The position numbers and the translations under genes are program-made. The notes under the pieces were generated by a model. That model saw nothing but the letters and a program-made list of their open reading frames with translations. It had not been told where the DNA came from and did not search any database. From Devosia riboflavina (GTDB lineage: Bacteria > Pseudomonadota > Alphaproteobacteria > Rhizobiales > Devosiaceae), in the NCBI RefSeq assembly GCF_000743575.1, contig NZ_JQGC01000001.1, positions 418,135-482,134 of the forward strand: a DNA stretch of 64,000 bases, read 5' to 3'. This document shows, piece by piece, positions 15,943-25,163 of the stretch. How positions within the stretch are numbered: the first letter of the stretch is position 1; every line of letters starts with the position of its first letter.

Positions 15943-17520
15943 TTACTCGAAGGTGACCGTGGTCATGTTCGGCTGGTTTTCCGGCTGAACCGGCAGCGTC
16001 ACGCCGGAACGCATCGCATAGGCCAGCACCTGGTTGTGCACCGGCAGCAGGACGCGGTCGGCCTTAACGGTGGCCCAGATGTCAGCGACACTCGCGTCAC
16101 GCTTGGCCTGGTCGCTCTCGGTGCCGAGCGAGATGATTTTCTCGTCGAGCTCGGGATTGGTATAGAGGCCGACATTGTAGGTGCCGTGTGTTTCGGTCTT
16201 GGTGTGCACGAGGTCGTTGAACACATAGGCGCTGTCGAAGGTCGGAACGCCCCAACCGAGCAGGTAGAAGTCGGACTCGTTGGCGAGGATGATCGGCGAG
16301 TGTTCGGCGACCGGACGCGAGGCCAGGGTCACCTGGATGCCGATCTGGCCGAGCATGCCGACATAGGCGGTCGAGATCGCTTCGTCGTTGACGTAACGAT
16401 TGTTCGGCGTGTCGAGGGTGACGGTGAAACCATCGGCATAGCCGGCTTCGGCCATCAGTTCCTTGGCACGTTCCACGTTCGGCGCGGGATAGGCGTCGAG
16501 TTCTTCGGTCCAGCCAGCCACGAATGGCGGGTTCGGGATACCGGTCGGGATCGACTGGCCGCGCATCACCACCTTCTGGATGGCGTCGCGATCGAGCACC
16601 AGTTCCATGGCCTCGCGCACCAGCGGATTGTTGAACGGGTTGCTATCGGTGATGTTGGACGACTTCAGCGGCGCATCGCCGAACTTGTAGCCGAAATAGA
16701 TGAAGCGGTTTTCGGGGCCCGTTTCGACCTTGAAGCCTTCGGTCGAGGAGAGACGCTCGATATCCTGCGGCGGCACGTCCTGCACGATGTCGACTTCACC
16801 CGAGAGTAGAGCCGAGATGCGGGTCTGCGCATCGGCAATGGTCAGGTACTCGACGCCGGTCACGGCCGGGGCTTCGCCCCACCATTCCGGGTTGGACGCG
16901 AGGACGGTCTTTACGTCGACTTCACGCGACACCAGCGTATAGGGGCCGGTGCCATTGGTGTTGAGCACGGCATGGTTGGTGGCGCCGCTGGCGAAATCCT
17001 GGACGACGGCGAGATCGTTCTCGTCGGCCCAGGTCTTGTCCATGATGAAAGTGTTGGTGAGGTTGTTCGGGTAGATGAGCGAGGGGCCGGCCATCTGGAA
17101 CTCGACGGTATAGTCGTCGACCGCAGTCACGCCTTCCACCACGGAATGCAGCTGCTTCATGTTCGAGAATTCGCTCTTGGCGCGGGTGATGGAGTAGACC
17201 ACGTCCTCGGCGGTGAAGTCGGCGCCGTTGTGGAATTTGACGCCTTCGCGCAGCTTGAACACCCAGACGGTGTCGTCGCCTTCCTTAAGTGCCCATTCGG
17301 TGGCGAGGCGTGGCGTCAGGATGCCGGCATTGTCGCGGCCGACCAGCGTCTCATAGATGTGGTGGGCCAGCGTGTGCGTATTGCCCTGGTTCTGCGAATG
17401 CGGGTCCAGCGTGAGCGCATCCGATGAGCGGGCCCAGCGGATGGTCTCGGCATTGGCCACACCGGCGAGCATGGTCGAAGCGACAAGCGCCACGGCAATG
17501 CGAGTCAGTGAAGTGTGCAT
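15943..17520 (-). CDS. Peptide ABC transporter substrate-binding protein, SBP family 5
   Basis: Periplasmic receptor (525 aa) for the second importer. Signal peptide about 1-24 (MHTSLTRIAVALVASTMLAG, cleavage near ANA-E). Family-5 signatures: LDPHSQNQGNTHTLAHHIYE, VFKLREGVKFHNGADFTAED, a central TGPYTLVSREVDVK, and RYVNDEAIST. It is the promoter-proximal gene of the operon ending with TetR. By eye it is closely related to the third binding protein of this window (32772-34340) in several blocks, so ligands of similar chemistry are possible. Confidence 0.93.
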   Translation of the reverse strand: MHTSLTRIAVALVASTMLAGVANAETIRWARSSDALTLDPHSQNQGNTHTLAHHIYETLVGRDNAGILTPRLATEWALKEGDDTVWVFKLREGVKFHNGADFTAEDVVYSITRAKSEFSNMKQLHSVVEGVTAVDDYTVEFQMAGPSLIYPNNLTNTFIMDKTWADENDLAVVQDFASGATNHAVLNTNGTGPYTLVSREVDVKTVLASNPEWWGEAPAVTGVEYLTIADAQTRISALLSGEVDIVQDVPPQDIERLSSTEGFKVETGPENRFIYFGYKFGDAPLKSSNITDSNPFNNPLVREAMELVLDRDAIQKVVMRGQSIPTGIPNPPFVAGWTEELDAYPAPNVERAKELMAEAGYADGFTVTLDTPNNRYVNDEAISTAYVGMLGQIGIQVTLASRPVAEHSPIILANESDFYLLGWGVPTFDSAYVFNDLVHTKTETHGTYNVGLYTNPELDEKIISLGTESDQAKRDASVADIWATVKADRVLLPVHNQVLAYAMRSGVTLPVQPENQPNMTTVTFE

Positions 17521-17997
17521 TAGCGTTCTCTCCGTTCCTGAATATACGCCTTCTCGAAATAGATGTTTGGAAGGCTTGGAGCATACGAAAGCCCAATTTT
17601 ATCAGGAGCGCAATTGCACAAACCGCAGCGCAATAGTCACAACCGCACCACAAAGCTGTTATAAACACTGCACCGAACGCACTTTATGAAATCAGTTCGG
17701 CAATTTACCGAAAGAATTCTTCAAAAATACATGACGTGCTGTTTTGCACGTCATGTATACGGATGGAAGATGGGATTTCTTCCATGCCCGCATAAAAATT
17801 CGCGCGACCGCTGGAATAGCTCCCCGGAGGCGGGCGGAAGCCATCGCGCCGTTGCCCTGCCCATTTCCCGAATATCCCGCTGTTGGCTCTGGCTTTTCTC
17901 CTGTGCTTGCCGCTAACTTTGCAGCGCCGGGCAACGACCTCGCGCACTAGTCCGCTCCAAGAACCCAAGCGGGGTTCGGCGTTTCAGGAGAGAGCTT
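17521..17997. other. Divergent intergenic region, 477 bases
   Basis: No convincing gene. Short reading frames here overlap on both strands without ribosome-binding sites. The left part should hold the promoter of the peptide importer (minus), the right part that of the SDR gene (plus). AT content is higher than in the flanking genes between about 17580 and 17720. The only striking structure is the perfect inverted repeat listed separately. Confidence 0.6.
17727..17758. repeat. Perfect 13-bp inverted repeat with 6-base spacer
   Basis: ATACATGACGTGC (17727-17739), spacer TGTTTT, GCACGTCATGTAT (17746-17758). It lies about 210 bases upstream of the importer start and 240 upstream of the SDR start. 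It could be an extended operator for a dimeric regulator such as the TetR protein of the importer operon, or a hairpin at the 3' or 5' end of an unseen small RNA. No T-run follows on either strand. Confidence 0.75.
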
Positions 17998-18744
17998 ATG
18001 AATCAGATCGACCTCAGCGGCCAGGTGGCCGTCATCACCGGCGGCGCACAGGGGCTGGGTTTTGCCATGGCTAAGCGCATCCTCGATTCCGGCGCCAAGG
18101 TCAGCCTTTGGGACCGAGACGAGGAGGCGCTGGCAAAGGCGGTTGGCGCGTTGGGCATGGGCGCATCAAGCCAGGTAGTTGATATAACCGACCTCGCCGG
18201 GTTGGTCGAAGCACATGCGCGGGTCGAGGCGGAGATTGGCGGGGTATCGATCCTCGTCAATTCGGCGGGGGTCGCGGGCAACAATGCAAGCCTTGATCAG
18301 TATGATCCCAACGAATGGCGGCGCGTCGTCGAGATCAATCTTAACGGCACGTTCTATGTCAACAAGGCGGTCGTCCCCGCGATGAAGGCTCGCAATTACG
18401 GGCGCATCGTCAATATCTCCTCGGTGGCCGGCAAGGAAGGAAACCCCAATCTCTCAGCCTATTCGGCCGCGAAGGCTGGCGTGATCGGCCTGACCAAATC
18501 GCTCGGCAAGGAGTTGGCCGGCTACGACATCGCGGTCAATGCCGTCACTCCGGCCACGGCCAAGACCCGCATTCTCGACACCCTGACGGATGAATTCATC
18601 CAATATATGCTGACTCGCATCCCAAGGGGCCGTTTCCTTGAAGTCGACGAGGCCGCATCCATGGTGGCCTGGCTGGTTTCCAAGGAGAACAGTTTTACCA
18701 CCGCCTCGGTTTTCGATCTCTCGGGCGGGCGGTGCACTTACTGA
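17998..18744 (+). CDS. SDR-family NAD(P)-dependent oxidoreductase (FabG-like)
   Basis: Classical short-chain dehydrogenase (248 aa). Cofactor motif TGGAQGLG near 14-21, the NSAG motif near 93, active site Ser in NISSVAGKEG (about 141), and YSAAKAG with catalytic Tyr about 155 and Lys about 159. Likely oxidises or reduces a sugar or polyol alcohol. GGAGAG precedes the ATG. A phosphotransferase-like gene follows 60 bases later and may be cotranscribed. Substrate not predictable. Confidence 0.92.
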   Translation: MNQIDLSGQVAVITGGAQGLGFAMAKRILDSGAKVSLWDRDEEALAKAVGALGMGASSQVVDITDLAGLVEAHARVEAEIGGVSILVNSAGVAGNNASLDQYDPNEWRRVVEINLNGTFYVNKAVVPAMKARNYGRIVNISSVAGKEGNPNLSAYSAAKAGVIGLTKSLGKELAGYDIAVNAVTPATAKTRILDTLTDEFIQYMLTRIPRGRFLEVDEAASMVAWLVSKENSFTTASVFDLSGGRCTY

Positions 18745-18803
18745 TATGGAGCTTGGCGCCCGCCGTGCTCGGGCAGCAGCCGGCCAAATTGAGGACAATG
18801 CCG

Positions 18804-19538
18804 ATGGGATGGGAAGCGCTCGCATATTGGGGGAAGGATGTGACGCGCGTCGAACCATTGGCCGGCGGTAGTTCCAATGATGTCTGGAGCGTACTAATCG
18901 ATGGACGCCTTGCAGTCGCTCGTCTCGGCAATAGGAGCGACGCCGACCTCGCCTGGGAAGCCGAACTTCTCCAATATCTCGACCGCAATGGGCTGACTGT
19001 TCCGGCACCAATCCCAACCATGGACAACAGGCTGTTCGTGGGAGGCCTGGTAGTGATGAACTATATGGAGGGCGGGCCACCGCAGACCGCAAGTGACTGG
19101 CGCCGTGTGGCAAACACGCTGCGTGAGCTGCATCGGCTGACAGCCGGCTGGCCGCAACGACCGGGATGGAAATCCTCTACCGATCTCCTCCATGCGGACA
19201 AGGGGACGCGGATAGACCTTGCGGCCATGCCATCCGAGGCCGTCATTCGATGTCGGGCAGCCTGGAAGCGACTTGAGGGGCGCGAGACGTGTGCGGTGCA
19301 CGGCAATCCGAACAACCCCGGAAACATCCGCATGAATGCCGACCGCGTGGCCCTCATCGATTGGGACGAGGCTCATGTCGACGTCCCCGACCTCGATCTG
19401 GTGCTGCCCCACAATGCTGCCGGGCTCCAGGGTGTTGCTCAGGATAGTGCCGCCCAAGCCTCTGCCGCATGGGAAGCCGCTGTGTGCTGGAAGGACGACT
19501 ATGCGGTCAAGCGGTTAGCCGAGGTTCGAGCCGTCTGA
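18804..19538 (+). CDS. Aminoglycoside phosphotransferase/choline-kinase-like protein with altered catalytic site
   Basis: A 244-aa protein of the APH/choline-kinase fold. The C-lobe reads CAVHGNPNNPGN at 163-174 and VALIDWDEAHVDVP around 182-195. The Brenner motif normally is HGD; here the catalytic base position is Asn168 (codon AAT), while His166, Asn174 and the metal-binding IDWD are kept. The N-lobe has GGSSNDVW as phosphate loop. It may be inactive or weakly active as a kinase. ATG 18804 is chosen because GAGGA is eight bases upstream; ATG 18798 is too close and 18732 lacks a site. Confidence 0.82.
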   Translation: MGWEALAYWGKDVTRVEPLAGGSSNDVWSVLIDGRLAVARLGNRSDADLAWEAELLQYLDRNGLTVPAPIPTMDNRLFVGGLVVMNYMEGGPPQTASDWRRVANTLRELHRLTAGWPQRPGWKSSTDLLHADKGTRIDLAAMPSEAVIRCRAAWKRLEGRETCAVHGNPNNPGNIRMNADRVALIDWDEAHVDVPDLDLVLPHNAAGLQGVAQDSAAQASAAWEAAVCWKDDYAVKRLAEVRAV

Positions 19539-19542
19539 ACTG

Positions 19543-20538
19543 CTAGCGATTGGGCAGGCCGAGCCGGAACGTGGCCCCCTTGTTCGAGGGCACGAGCTCT
19601 ATCCCAGCATCGTGCGCCTCAAGCATGGCGCGGACGATGTCGAGGCCCATACCGGTGCCGCCACTTTCGCGTCGGGTCGTGAAGAAGGGCTGGAAAATAC
19701 GGTCCCGATTGCCCTCCGATATGCCTTCGCCATCATCGGCGACAGTCAGGGTAACACGCTCCTCTTCCCGGCGAGCGGCAATCTCCAGATGCTTCGCACC
19801 ATGCTCGGCTGAATTTTCGGCCAGATGCGTCAGAACGATGCCCAAGGCTTCCTTGGGAAGTCCCAGCACCACATCCTCGCCGGACGCCGTCACCCGCAGG
19901 GTCGAAAAATGCGATCGCAAATCCGGCAGGACGGCGTCGAGGGTGGTTTCACCGCGAGCGAGGGGCATTTCGGCCTGGGCCAGTTCGCGCAGCCGGGCCA
20001 CGTGGCGCGTCAAGCGGTCTGCATCGGCAATGATGTGATCGAGGAAGCGCTGGCGCTCGGCACCGGTCATGCCGGCGCCGTCGTCACGCATGAGTTCAGC
20101 CGAACCCCTGATGGCCGTTAGCGGCGATTTCAGCTCGTGCGAAACATGGGCGGCGAAGGACCGCATATATTCCGTACGGTCCATGAGGCGCGATGCGAGA
20201 TCGAGAAACCCTTGCGACAGCGTCGCCAGTTCCGCGGTGCCATAGGCATCGAGCGGACGGATGGCGTCTCGCCCGCCTTGGCTGATCTCGCGCGTCCGAC
20301 CAACCAATGCCGCAATAGGCTTGGTGACCGCACGGGTGAGCACATAGGCGATGACAAGGGTAACGATCAGCGAAGCGACCAGCACACCGGTTTCGAGCGC
20401 CGACAGGCCTCGCCCACCGAGCGTGCGCACGAGGACGATGAGCCCGGATGGCAGGCCTAGAACCACCAGCAGGACGGAATAGACCACAAGGGCCATCGAA
20501 GGCCGCCATTTGGTGGGAATTCTTGGCGCCTCGGTCAC
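19543..20538 (-). CDS. Sensor histidine kinase
   Basis: Membrane-bound kinase (331 aa, GTG start overlapping the response-regulator stop as GTGA). Two helices at about 15-38 and 50-70 with only a tiny periplasmic loop, then HAMP-like linker (RTREISQGGRDAI), HisKA with phospho-acceptor His134 in SHELKSPLTAIRGS, and HATPase_c with N-box ENSAEHGAKH, DDGEGI and GTGMGLDIVRAM. The near absence of a periplasmic sensor domain suggests it senses within the membrane or through the polytopic protein encoded first in the operon. Confidence 0.92.
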   Translation of the reverse strand: MTEAPRIPTKWRPSMALVVYSVLLVVLGLPSGLIVLVRTLGGRGLSALETGVLVASLIVTLVIAYVLTRAVTKPIAALVGRTREISQGGRDAIRPLDAYGTAELATLSQGFLDLASRLMDRTEYMRSFAAHVSHELKSPLTAIRGSAELMRDDGAGMTGAERQRFLDHIIADADRLTRHVARLRELAQAEMPLARGETTLDAVLPDLRSHFSTLRVTASGEDVVLGLPKEALGIVLTHLAENSAEHGAKHLEIAARREEERVTLTVADDGEGISEGNRDRIFQPFFTTRRESGGTGMGLDIVRAMLEAHDAGIELVPSNKGATFRLGLPNR

Positions 20539-21230
20539 TGGTCGGGCTCCATAGAACCAAGTTTGAACCCGACACCATGCACGGTAGTCACCGCAGCGCC
20601 GCAACCTGCAGCGGCGAATTTGGCGCGCAGGTTGCGGATATGGCTGTCGATCGTGCGCTCGGACACATGGATGTCCCCGCCATAGGCGGTTGTCATCAAT
20701 TGCTCGCGCGAAAACACCATTTCGGGGCGGCCCAGCAAGGCGGAAAGCACTTCAAATTCCAGAGCCGTGAGGACAATAGGCGTCCCCTTCCAGATGACGC
20801 TATGCGCGGAGCGATCAAGCCTTAAAGGCCCGCGAACCATCTGGTCTGATGCTTGTGTCGATGGGCCGGAAGTGCGCTTGAGGATCGTCTTGACGCGCGC
20901 GACCAGCTCCCTTGGGCTGAAAGGTTTGCTGACATAATCGTCACCACCAATCTCGAGCCCGATGATCCGGTCGACTTCCTCGTCACGCGCGGAGAGGAAC
21001 AGGATTGGCACATCGGACGTCTTGCGGATTTGCCGACACACGTCCAACCCATCCAGTTCAGGCATGCCGATATCGAGCACGATCAGATCCGGTGAGGTGC
21101 GCCGCCAGGCAATGAGGGCTTCCGAGCCATCGCGGGCGATGGAAACGGCCATGCCCGCTCGTTCCAATGCGAAAGTGATGACATCGCGAATATGCGGCTC
21201 GTCGTCGACGACGAGAATTCTGTTGCTCAT
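20535..21230 (-). CDS. OmpR-family DNA-binding response regulator
   Basis: Response regulator (231 aa): receiver with Asp9/Asp10, phospho-acceptor Asp53 in VLDIGMPELDG, Thr/Ser switch in LFLSARD and Lys102 in YVSKPFSPREL; C-terminal winged helix ending in RTIDSHIRNLRAKF and VHGVGFKL. ATG 21230 begins MSNRILVVDDEP; the longer frame to 21404 overlaps the upstream gene and is rejected. It is cotranscribed with its histidine kinase (4-base overlap) and with the membrane protein 7 bases upstream. Confidence 0.93.
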   Translation of the reverse strand: MSNRILVVDDEPHIRDVITFALERAGMAVSIARDGSEALIAWRRTSPDLIVLDIGMPELDGLDVCRQIRKTSDVPILFLSARDEEVDRIIGLEIGGDDYVSKPFSPRELVARVKTILKRTSGPSTQASDQMVRGPLRLDRSAHSVIWKGTPIVLTALEFEVLSALLGRPEMVFSREQLMTTAYGGDIHVSERTIDSHIRNLRAKFAAAGCGAAVTTVHGVGFKLGSMEPDQ

Positions 21231-21237
21231 CAAACCG

Positions 21238-22761
21238 CTACCTTGATCCCGAGGCATTGTTTTGCAGCGTCTGCGGGTCATAGGCAACCGGGCGTGACGC
21301 GAGATAGTCGGCCAGCCGCTGCTGGCGCCAGGACCAGCTTCGCCAGTCGGTCCTCCGGAAACCAAACTCATAATGAAGGTTTTCGCGCAGATGAGTTGCG
21401 GCAAGCCAGGTCGGCAGATTTGGCTTTAGCGCGGAGATAAATGTGTCGAGCGCCGGAATGGCGGATGGGCCTAGTTCGCTAACATAGCTGAGGTCGAGTG
21501 CCAGGCCCTCGCCGGTGACTTCGAGGCTATGGGCGACGTTGAAGCGAGTAATGAGGGCGGAAACGTCCATCAAAGCCGTGCCGTAAAGTACGACGAGCAA
21601 AGAGACGAGGTTACAGGCGACGAGCCAGGCATTGGAGCGCTTCCACCAGATGCGCAACAGGATGAGCACAAGCCCGACGGCAACAAGGCCCATCCAGATG
21701 CCGGCCGCTAGCCGCAACCCGGTCAGCGAATAGACTTCGACATAGAGTTCGAGCCGCAGCATGGCCGAAAGACAGAGCAGAATATTCTGGCCGATAAAGG
21801 CATAGACGAGGCCCCGAATGAGCGCGTTGCGTTGGCCTGGTCCGTCCCGACGCATGGCGACCAGCACGAATGCCGCAGCCAGCAATGCCGTGACGATGAG
21901 TGGATAGGCGCCGCGATGGGCATATTCGGCGTGGCTCATGCCATTGGGCAATTCCATGCCGCCCCAGAGAAAGGCGAGATCGAGCACGGTCTCGACGGCA
22001 AAGAGCGCATTGAAGATCACGAGCGACCGCAGGATCGCCGCATGGCCGAGCCAGGTCGTCTCGCGCGGCGCAAAGAGCGGTGTTCCCAGGCGCGCCTTTT
22101 TCCGGCGCAGCAATCTTGGCCTGAGAAGGGCCCAGATACCCGCCGCCATGACGAGCCAGAACACCACGCGTATCGGATTGAGGAGGTCAAATGCCCGATC
22201 CGCACGTAGCCCCGCGAGCAAGGCTTCGACCAAAGGGTTGGCGGCGGCAAAAAGGACGACGAAAACCAGCCCGAGCCCGAGAGGCACGATCCAGGCCAAG
22301 AGCCCAAGCAAGATTTTTTGCCAAAGCTGGGGCTGGGCCGTGATCCTGATTGCCACCGCATCACGCGCCAGAGTGATGGGGGCGGGCAGAAGAAATCGCA
22401 TGACCGTTTGAGGCATCTGCTCGAGCCGACCGGGCAGCAATCTGATGGCGATCAGCGCCGACAGACCAAGGCCGAGGCCGGCAAGCAAAAGGCCGAGTAG
22501 CGATGGTAGCTCGACCAAAGGCAGAGCAAGGACCGCCGCGGTTACGAAGCCAAGAGCGCCCTCTCGAATGCGCCCCCTTCGCCACGCAAAGGCAGTGATC
22601 GCGAAAGCAATGACCAGCGTCGCCAGGAACAGGTTGATACCCGGCTCCGCATCGAACAGCAGGAGGTCACTGACCGCCACCAGAAAGAGTGTCGTGAAGC
22701 CGGCCGCCATGGCCAGCGCGAGCGTCTTGGGCGCGGGGTGAAACTGATCGGTCTCTTGCAT
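21238..22761 (-). CDS. Polytopic membrane protein, DUF4153/DUF4173-like
   Basis: A 507-aa protein with roughly eleven to thirteen hydrophobic segments across its first 390 residues (for example FTTLFLVAVSDLLLF, VIAFAITAFAW, LLLAGLGLGLSALIAIRLL) and a soluble tail ending in WQQRLADYLASRPVAYDP. The overall pattern fits the DUF4153/DUF4173 group, whose function is unknown. ATG 22761 has GAAGGAGG nine bases upstream. As first gene of an operon with a two-component system whose kinase lacks a sensor domain, it may act as sensor or as the target of the system. Confidence 0.75.
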   Translation of the reverse strand: MQETDQFHPAPKTLALAMAAGFTTLFLVAVSDLLLFDAEPGINLFLATLVIAFAITAFAWRRGRIREGALGFVTAAVLALPLVELPSLLGLLLAGLGLGLSALIAIRLLPGRLEQMPQTVMRFLLPAPITLARDAVAIRITAQPQLWQKILLGLLAWIVPLGLGLVFVVLFAAANPLVEALLAGLRADRAFDLLNPIRVVFWLVMAAGIWALLRPRLLRRKKARLGTPLFAPRETTWLGHAAILRSLVIFNALFAVETVLDLAFLWGGMELPNGMSHAEYAHRGAYPLIVTALLAAAFVLVAMRRDGPGQRNALIRGLVYAFIGQNILLCLSAMLRLELYVEVYSLTGLRLAAGIWMGLVAVGLVLILLRIWWKRSNAWLVACNLVSLLVVLYGTALMDVSALITRFNVAHSLEVTGEGLALDLSYVSELGPSAIPALDTFISALKPNLPTWLAATHLRENLHYEFGFRRTDWRSWSWRQQRLADYLASRPVAYDPQTLQNNASGSR

Positions 22762-23005
22762 CGTGCTTGCCTCCTTCGATGACGAGAAAGGCGCAACCCG
22801 ATCTCCCCTGCCCCCTGGTGCATGGGATGGGGAGGTCGGCCACGAGCCACCAGCTATCATTGATGATGCGGCTGGGAAGCTGAATGGCGGGACGGAGCAA
22901 TGGGCGATCAGGATTGCGCATGGGTGCAAACCTGACATCGTCGCCAGCAGTTTTTGTGCAGATGGATCGGAGAAAGTCAGGTTTGCCGCGTCAAACCCGT
23001 GTCGC

Positions 23006-23881
23006 TCAGTTTTCGCGCAGGCGATCCCGAACCGATGTCAGTTTGTCCGGATTGCGCGTGATATAGATGCCGAGGATCCTGCCATCCTCGATATGGAGCG
23101 CAGTCGTCTGCAACAAGGAGCCGTGTTCCCGACTGATAAAGCCGGGCAGTCCGTCGATCCAGACCGGCTCGACCATCTCGGTCCAGCCCGCTCCATATTT
23201 GCGGAACATTCCCTCATAGAGACGCAGGACGCGTTCGCGGCCCTCGATGGGATTGATGAAGGCAAAGACCTTGCCGCCGCCATCGGAATGCATGACGACG
23301 CCTTGGGCAAGGAGCGTTTCAAGCGTGGTCATGTCACCATTGTGCGCAGCGACAAAAAAGGCCTGGGCAAGACGGTCGCCCTCAGCGCGGTCGACGGGAT
23401 AGCGCGGACGCGCCTCCTGCACGTGCTTGCGGGCCCGGGAGGCCAATTGGCGAACCGAGGTCGCATCCCGGCCGAGCGTTGCGGCGATCTCGTTGAGCGG
23501 CTGACCGAACACTTCATGGAGCAGGAAGGCTGCCCTTTCGAGCGGCGACAGGCGCTCGAGCGCCAGCATCAGCGTCATCGTCAATTCGTCGGCATCGACC
23601 TCGGGTTCTTCGGGCTCAAGCATGGGCTCGGGCAGCCATGAGCCGACATAATGCTCGCGTCGGGCGCGGGCCGACTTCATTTCATCGAGGCAGAGGCGCG
23701 TGACGATGCGCGATAGGAAAGCCCCGGCTTCGCGCACTGTCGCCTTGTCGACCTGCGACCAGCGCAACCAGGCATCCTGCACTACGTCTTCCGCCGCGGC
23801 CCGGCTGCCCAGCATGCGATAGGCAAGGCGCACCAGTCGGGACCGGTGCACCTCGAAATCATTGGCCGCCTCAGGCGGCAT
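23006..23881 (-). CDS. ECF41-group RNA polymerase sigma factor with fused SnoaL-like regulatory domain
   Basis: A 291-aa sigma factor: region 2 (VRLAYRMLGSRAAAEDVVQD), region 4 (LSPLERAAFLLHEVFGQPLN), then a SnoaL-like domain of about 110 residues. ECF41 hallmarks are present: WLPEP in the linker (82-86), DGGGK (200-204) and NPDKL (277-281). In this group the C-terminal extension replaces the anti-sigma factor. ATG 23881 has GAGGGA five bases upstream and overlaps the preceding gene by 11 bases. The upstream genes encode a carboxymuconolactone-decarboxylase-like protein and an epimerase, the genomic partners known for ECF41. Confidence 0.95.
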   Translation of the reverse strand: MPPEAANDFEVHRSRLVRLAYRMLGSRAAAEDVVQDAWLRWSQVDKATVREAGAFLSRIVTRLCLDEMKSARARREHYVGSWLPEPMLEPEEPEVDADELTMTLMLALERLSPLERAAFLLHEVFGQPLNEIAATLGRDATSVRQLASRARKHVQEARPRYPVDRAEGDRLAQAFFVAAHNGDMTTLETLLAQGVVMHSDGGGKVFAFINPIEGRERVLRLYEGMFRKYGAGWTEMVEPVWIDGLPGFISREHGSLLQTTALHIEDGRILGIYITRNPDKLTSVRDRLREN

Positions 23882-24335
23882 GTTGTCCCTCGCTGACAAC
23901 CGGACGGATGCGGAAACCGACCTGCAGCCGGTTCCAGGCATTGATGGCGCCAATGGCGAGGGTCAGGTTCACCTGTTCCTCGGGAGAGAACTGGGTGGCG
24001 ATTGGCGCATAGTCTTCGTCGGCAGCGCCATTTTGCGGCAGCAGCGTCAGGGCTTCGGTCCAGGCGAGCACGGCGCGCTCCCGCTCGGAGTAGACCGGGG
24101 CTTCACGCCAGGCGCTCAGCAAGTGCAGACGCATTTCGGTCTCCCCTGCCTGACGCAGATGTTCGACATGCATGTGGATACAATAGGCGCAGCCATTGAT
24201 CTGCGAAGCGCGCAGCTTGATCAGTCCGATCAGCGTATTGTCGAGCCCGCTGGCGGCAATGGCCGTTTCGAGCGTCATCATGGCCTTGATGGCTGCGGGC
24301 GCAAGCGCGAAATGATTTTCGATACGTGGGTGCAT
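23871..24335 (-). CDS. Carboxymuconolactone decarboxylase/AhpD-family protein (ECF41 partner)
   Basis: A 154-aa helical protein with the AhpD-type redox motif C49-A-Y-C52-x3-H56 (GCAYCIHMH) inside the CMD fold, matching alkylhydroperoxidase-like members rather than true decarboxylases. Probable role: thiol-dependent peroxide or disulfide chemistry. It overlaps the ECF41 sigma gene by 11 bases and follows the epimerase gene by 14 bases, forming a three-gene unit. Confidence 0.93.
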   Translation of the reverse strand: MHPRIENHFALAPAAIKAMMTLETAIAASGLDNTLIGLIKLRASQINGCAYCIHMHVEHLRQAGETEMRLHLLSAWREAPVYSERERAVLAWTEALTLLPQNGAADEDYAPIATQFSPEEQVNLTLAIGAINAWNRLQVGFRIRPVVSEGQHAA

Positions 24336-24349
24336 GGTGGTTTCCTGAT

Positions 24350-25105
24350 TTAGCGAGTGGGACGGCTAGTCTTGAGCCAGTTGGCATAGGTCACGGCGCC
24401 AAGGCGCGCGGCGCCGCGGGGTAGAAGCGAGGCTTCATCGAGCCGGGCGCCAAAATACTTTGCTTCCGGATCGGGTTGGACTTTCCGGTTGTCTTCGATG
24501 TCGCCGAGATAGCGGGCAACAAGGTCCGCTAGCCGGAATTTTTCCGGCCCAGCGATTTCAATCGTGCCGTTGATCGGCTGCGCCAGCGCCGCCTCGGCGA
24601 CAAAGGCGGCGACATCATCGGAGGCGATGGGCTGGATCAGCGCCGTACTGAGCGGGATTGCAGCGTCAGCGCCGACGGAATTGGCGATGCTGCCGAGGAA
24701 TTCGAGAAACTGGGTGGCGTGAACGATCGTGTACAGCGTGGGAGAGGCCTTGATCAGCCGCTCCTGCGCCAGCTTGCCGCGAAAATAGCCGCTCTCCTGC
24801 AGGCCCTCGGTGCCAACGACCGACAGCGCCACATGGTGGCGGACGCCGGCGCGGGCTTCCGCGGCGAGAAGATTTGTGCCCGCGGTCACGAAGAAATCGA
24901 GCGCCGCCTTGTCCTCGAACGACGGGGAATTGGCGAGATCAAGCACAACCTCGGCACCAAGCAGGGCAGCGTCCAGACCTTCCCCAGTCATGGTATTGAC
25001 GCCGGATTTGGGTGAGGCTGCGATGACTTCGTGGCCTCGCTCCGAAAGCAGCCGGACGACCTTGGACCCGATGAGGCCGGTGCCGCCGATAACGACGATT
25101 TTCAT
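24350..25105 (-). CDS. NAD(P)H-binding epimerase/NmrA-like protein (ECF41 partner)
   Basis: Atypical Rossmann-fold protein (251 aa) starting MKIVVIGGTGLIGSKVVRLL, with GxxGxxG cofactor motif at 8-13. The SDR Tyr-x3-Lys site is not canonical (GYFRGKLAQE keeps Tyr and Lys in the expected area), as in NmrA or atypical SDR proteins. ATG 25105 is preceded by AGGA-type sequence. First gene of the ECF41 operon and preceded by an ECF41-like promoter on the minus strand. It may reduce or sense a reactive metabolite. Confidence 0.9.
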   Translation of the reverse strand: MKIVVIGGTGLIGSKVVRLLSERGHEVIAASPKSGVNTMTGEGLDAALLGAEVVLDLANSPSFEDKAALDFFVTAGTNLLAAEARAGVRHHVALSVVGTEGLQESGYFRGKLAQERLIKASPTLYTIVHATQFLEFLGSIANSVGADAAIPLSTALIQPIASDDVAAFVAEAALAQPINGTIEIAGPEKFRLADLVARYLGDIEDNRKVQPDPEAKYFGARLDEASLLPRGAARLGAVTYANWLKTSRPTR

Positions 25106-25163
25106 GTTCCTATCCTTGCGAGCGAGCGTCGGCCGATAAGCCGACCGATGGTTCTGCTGCAAA

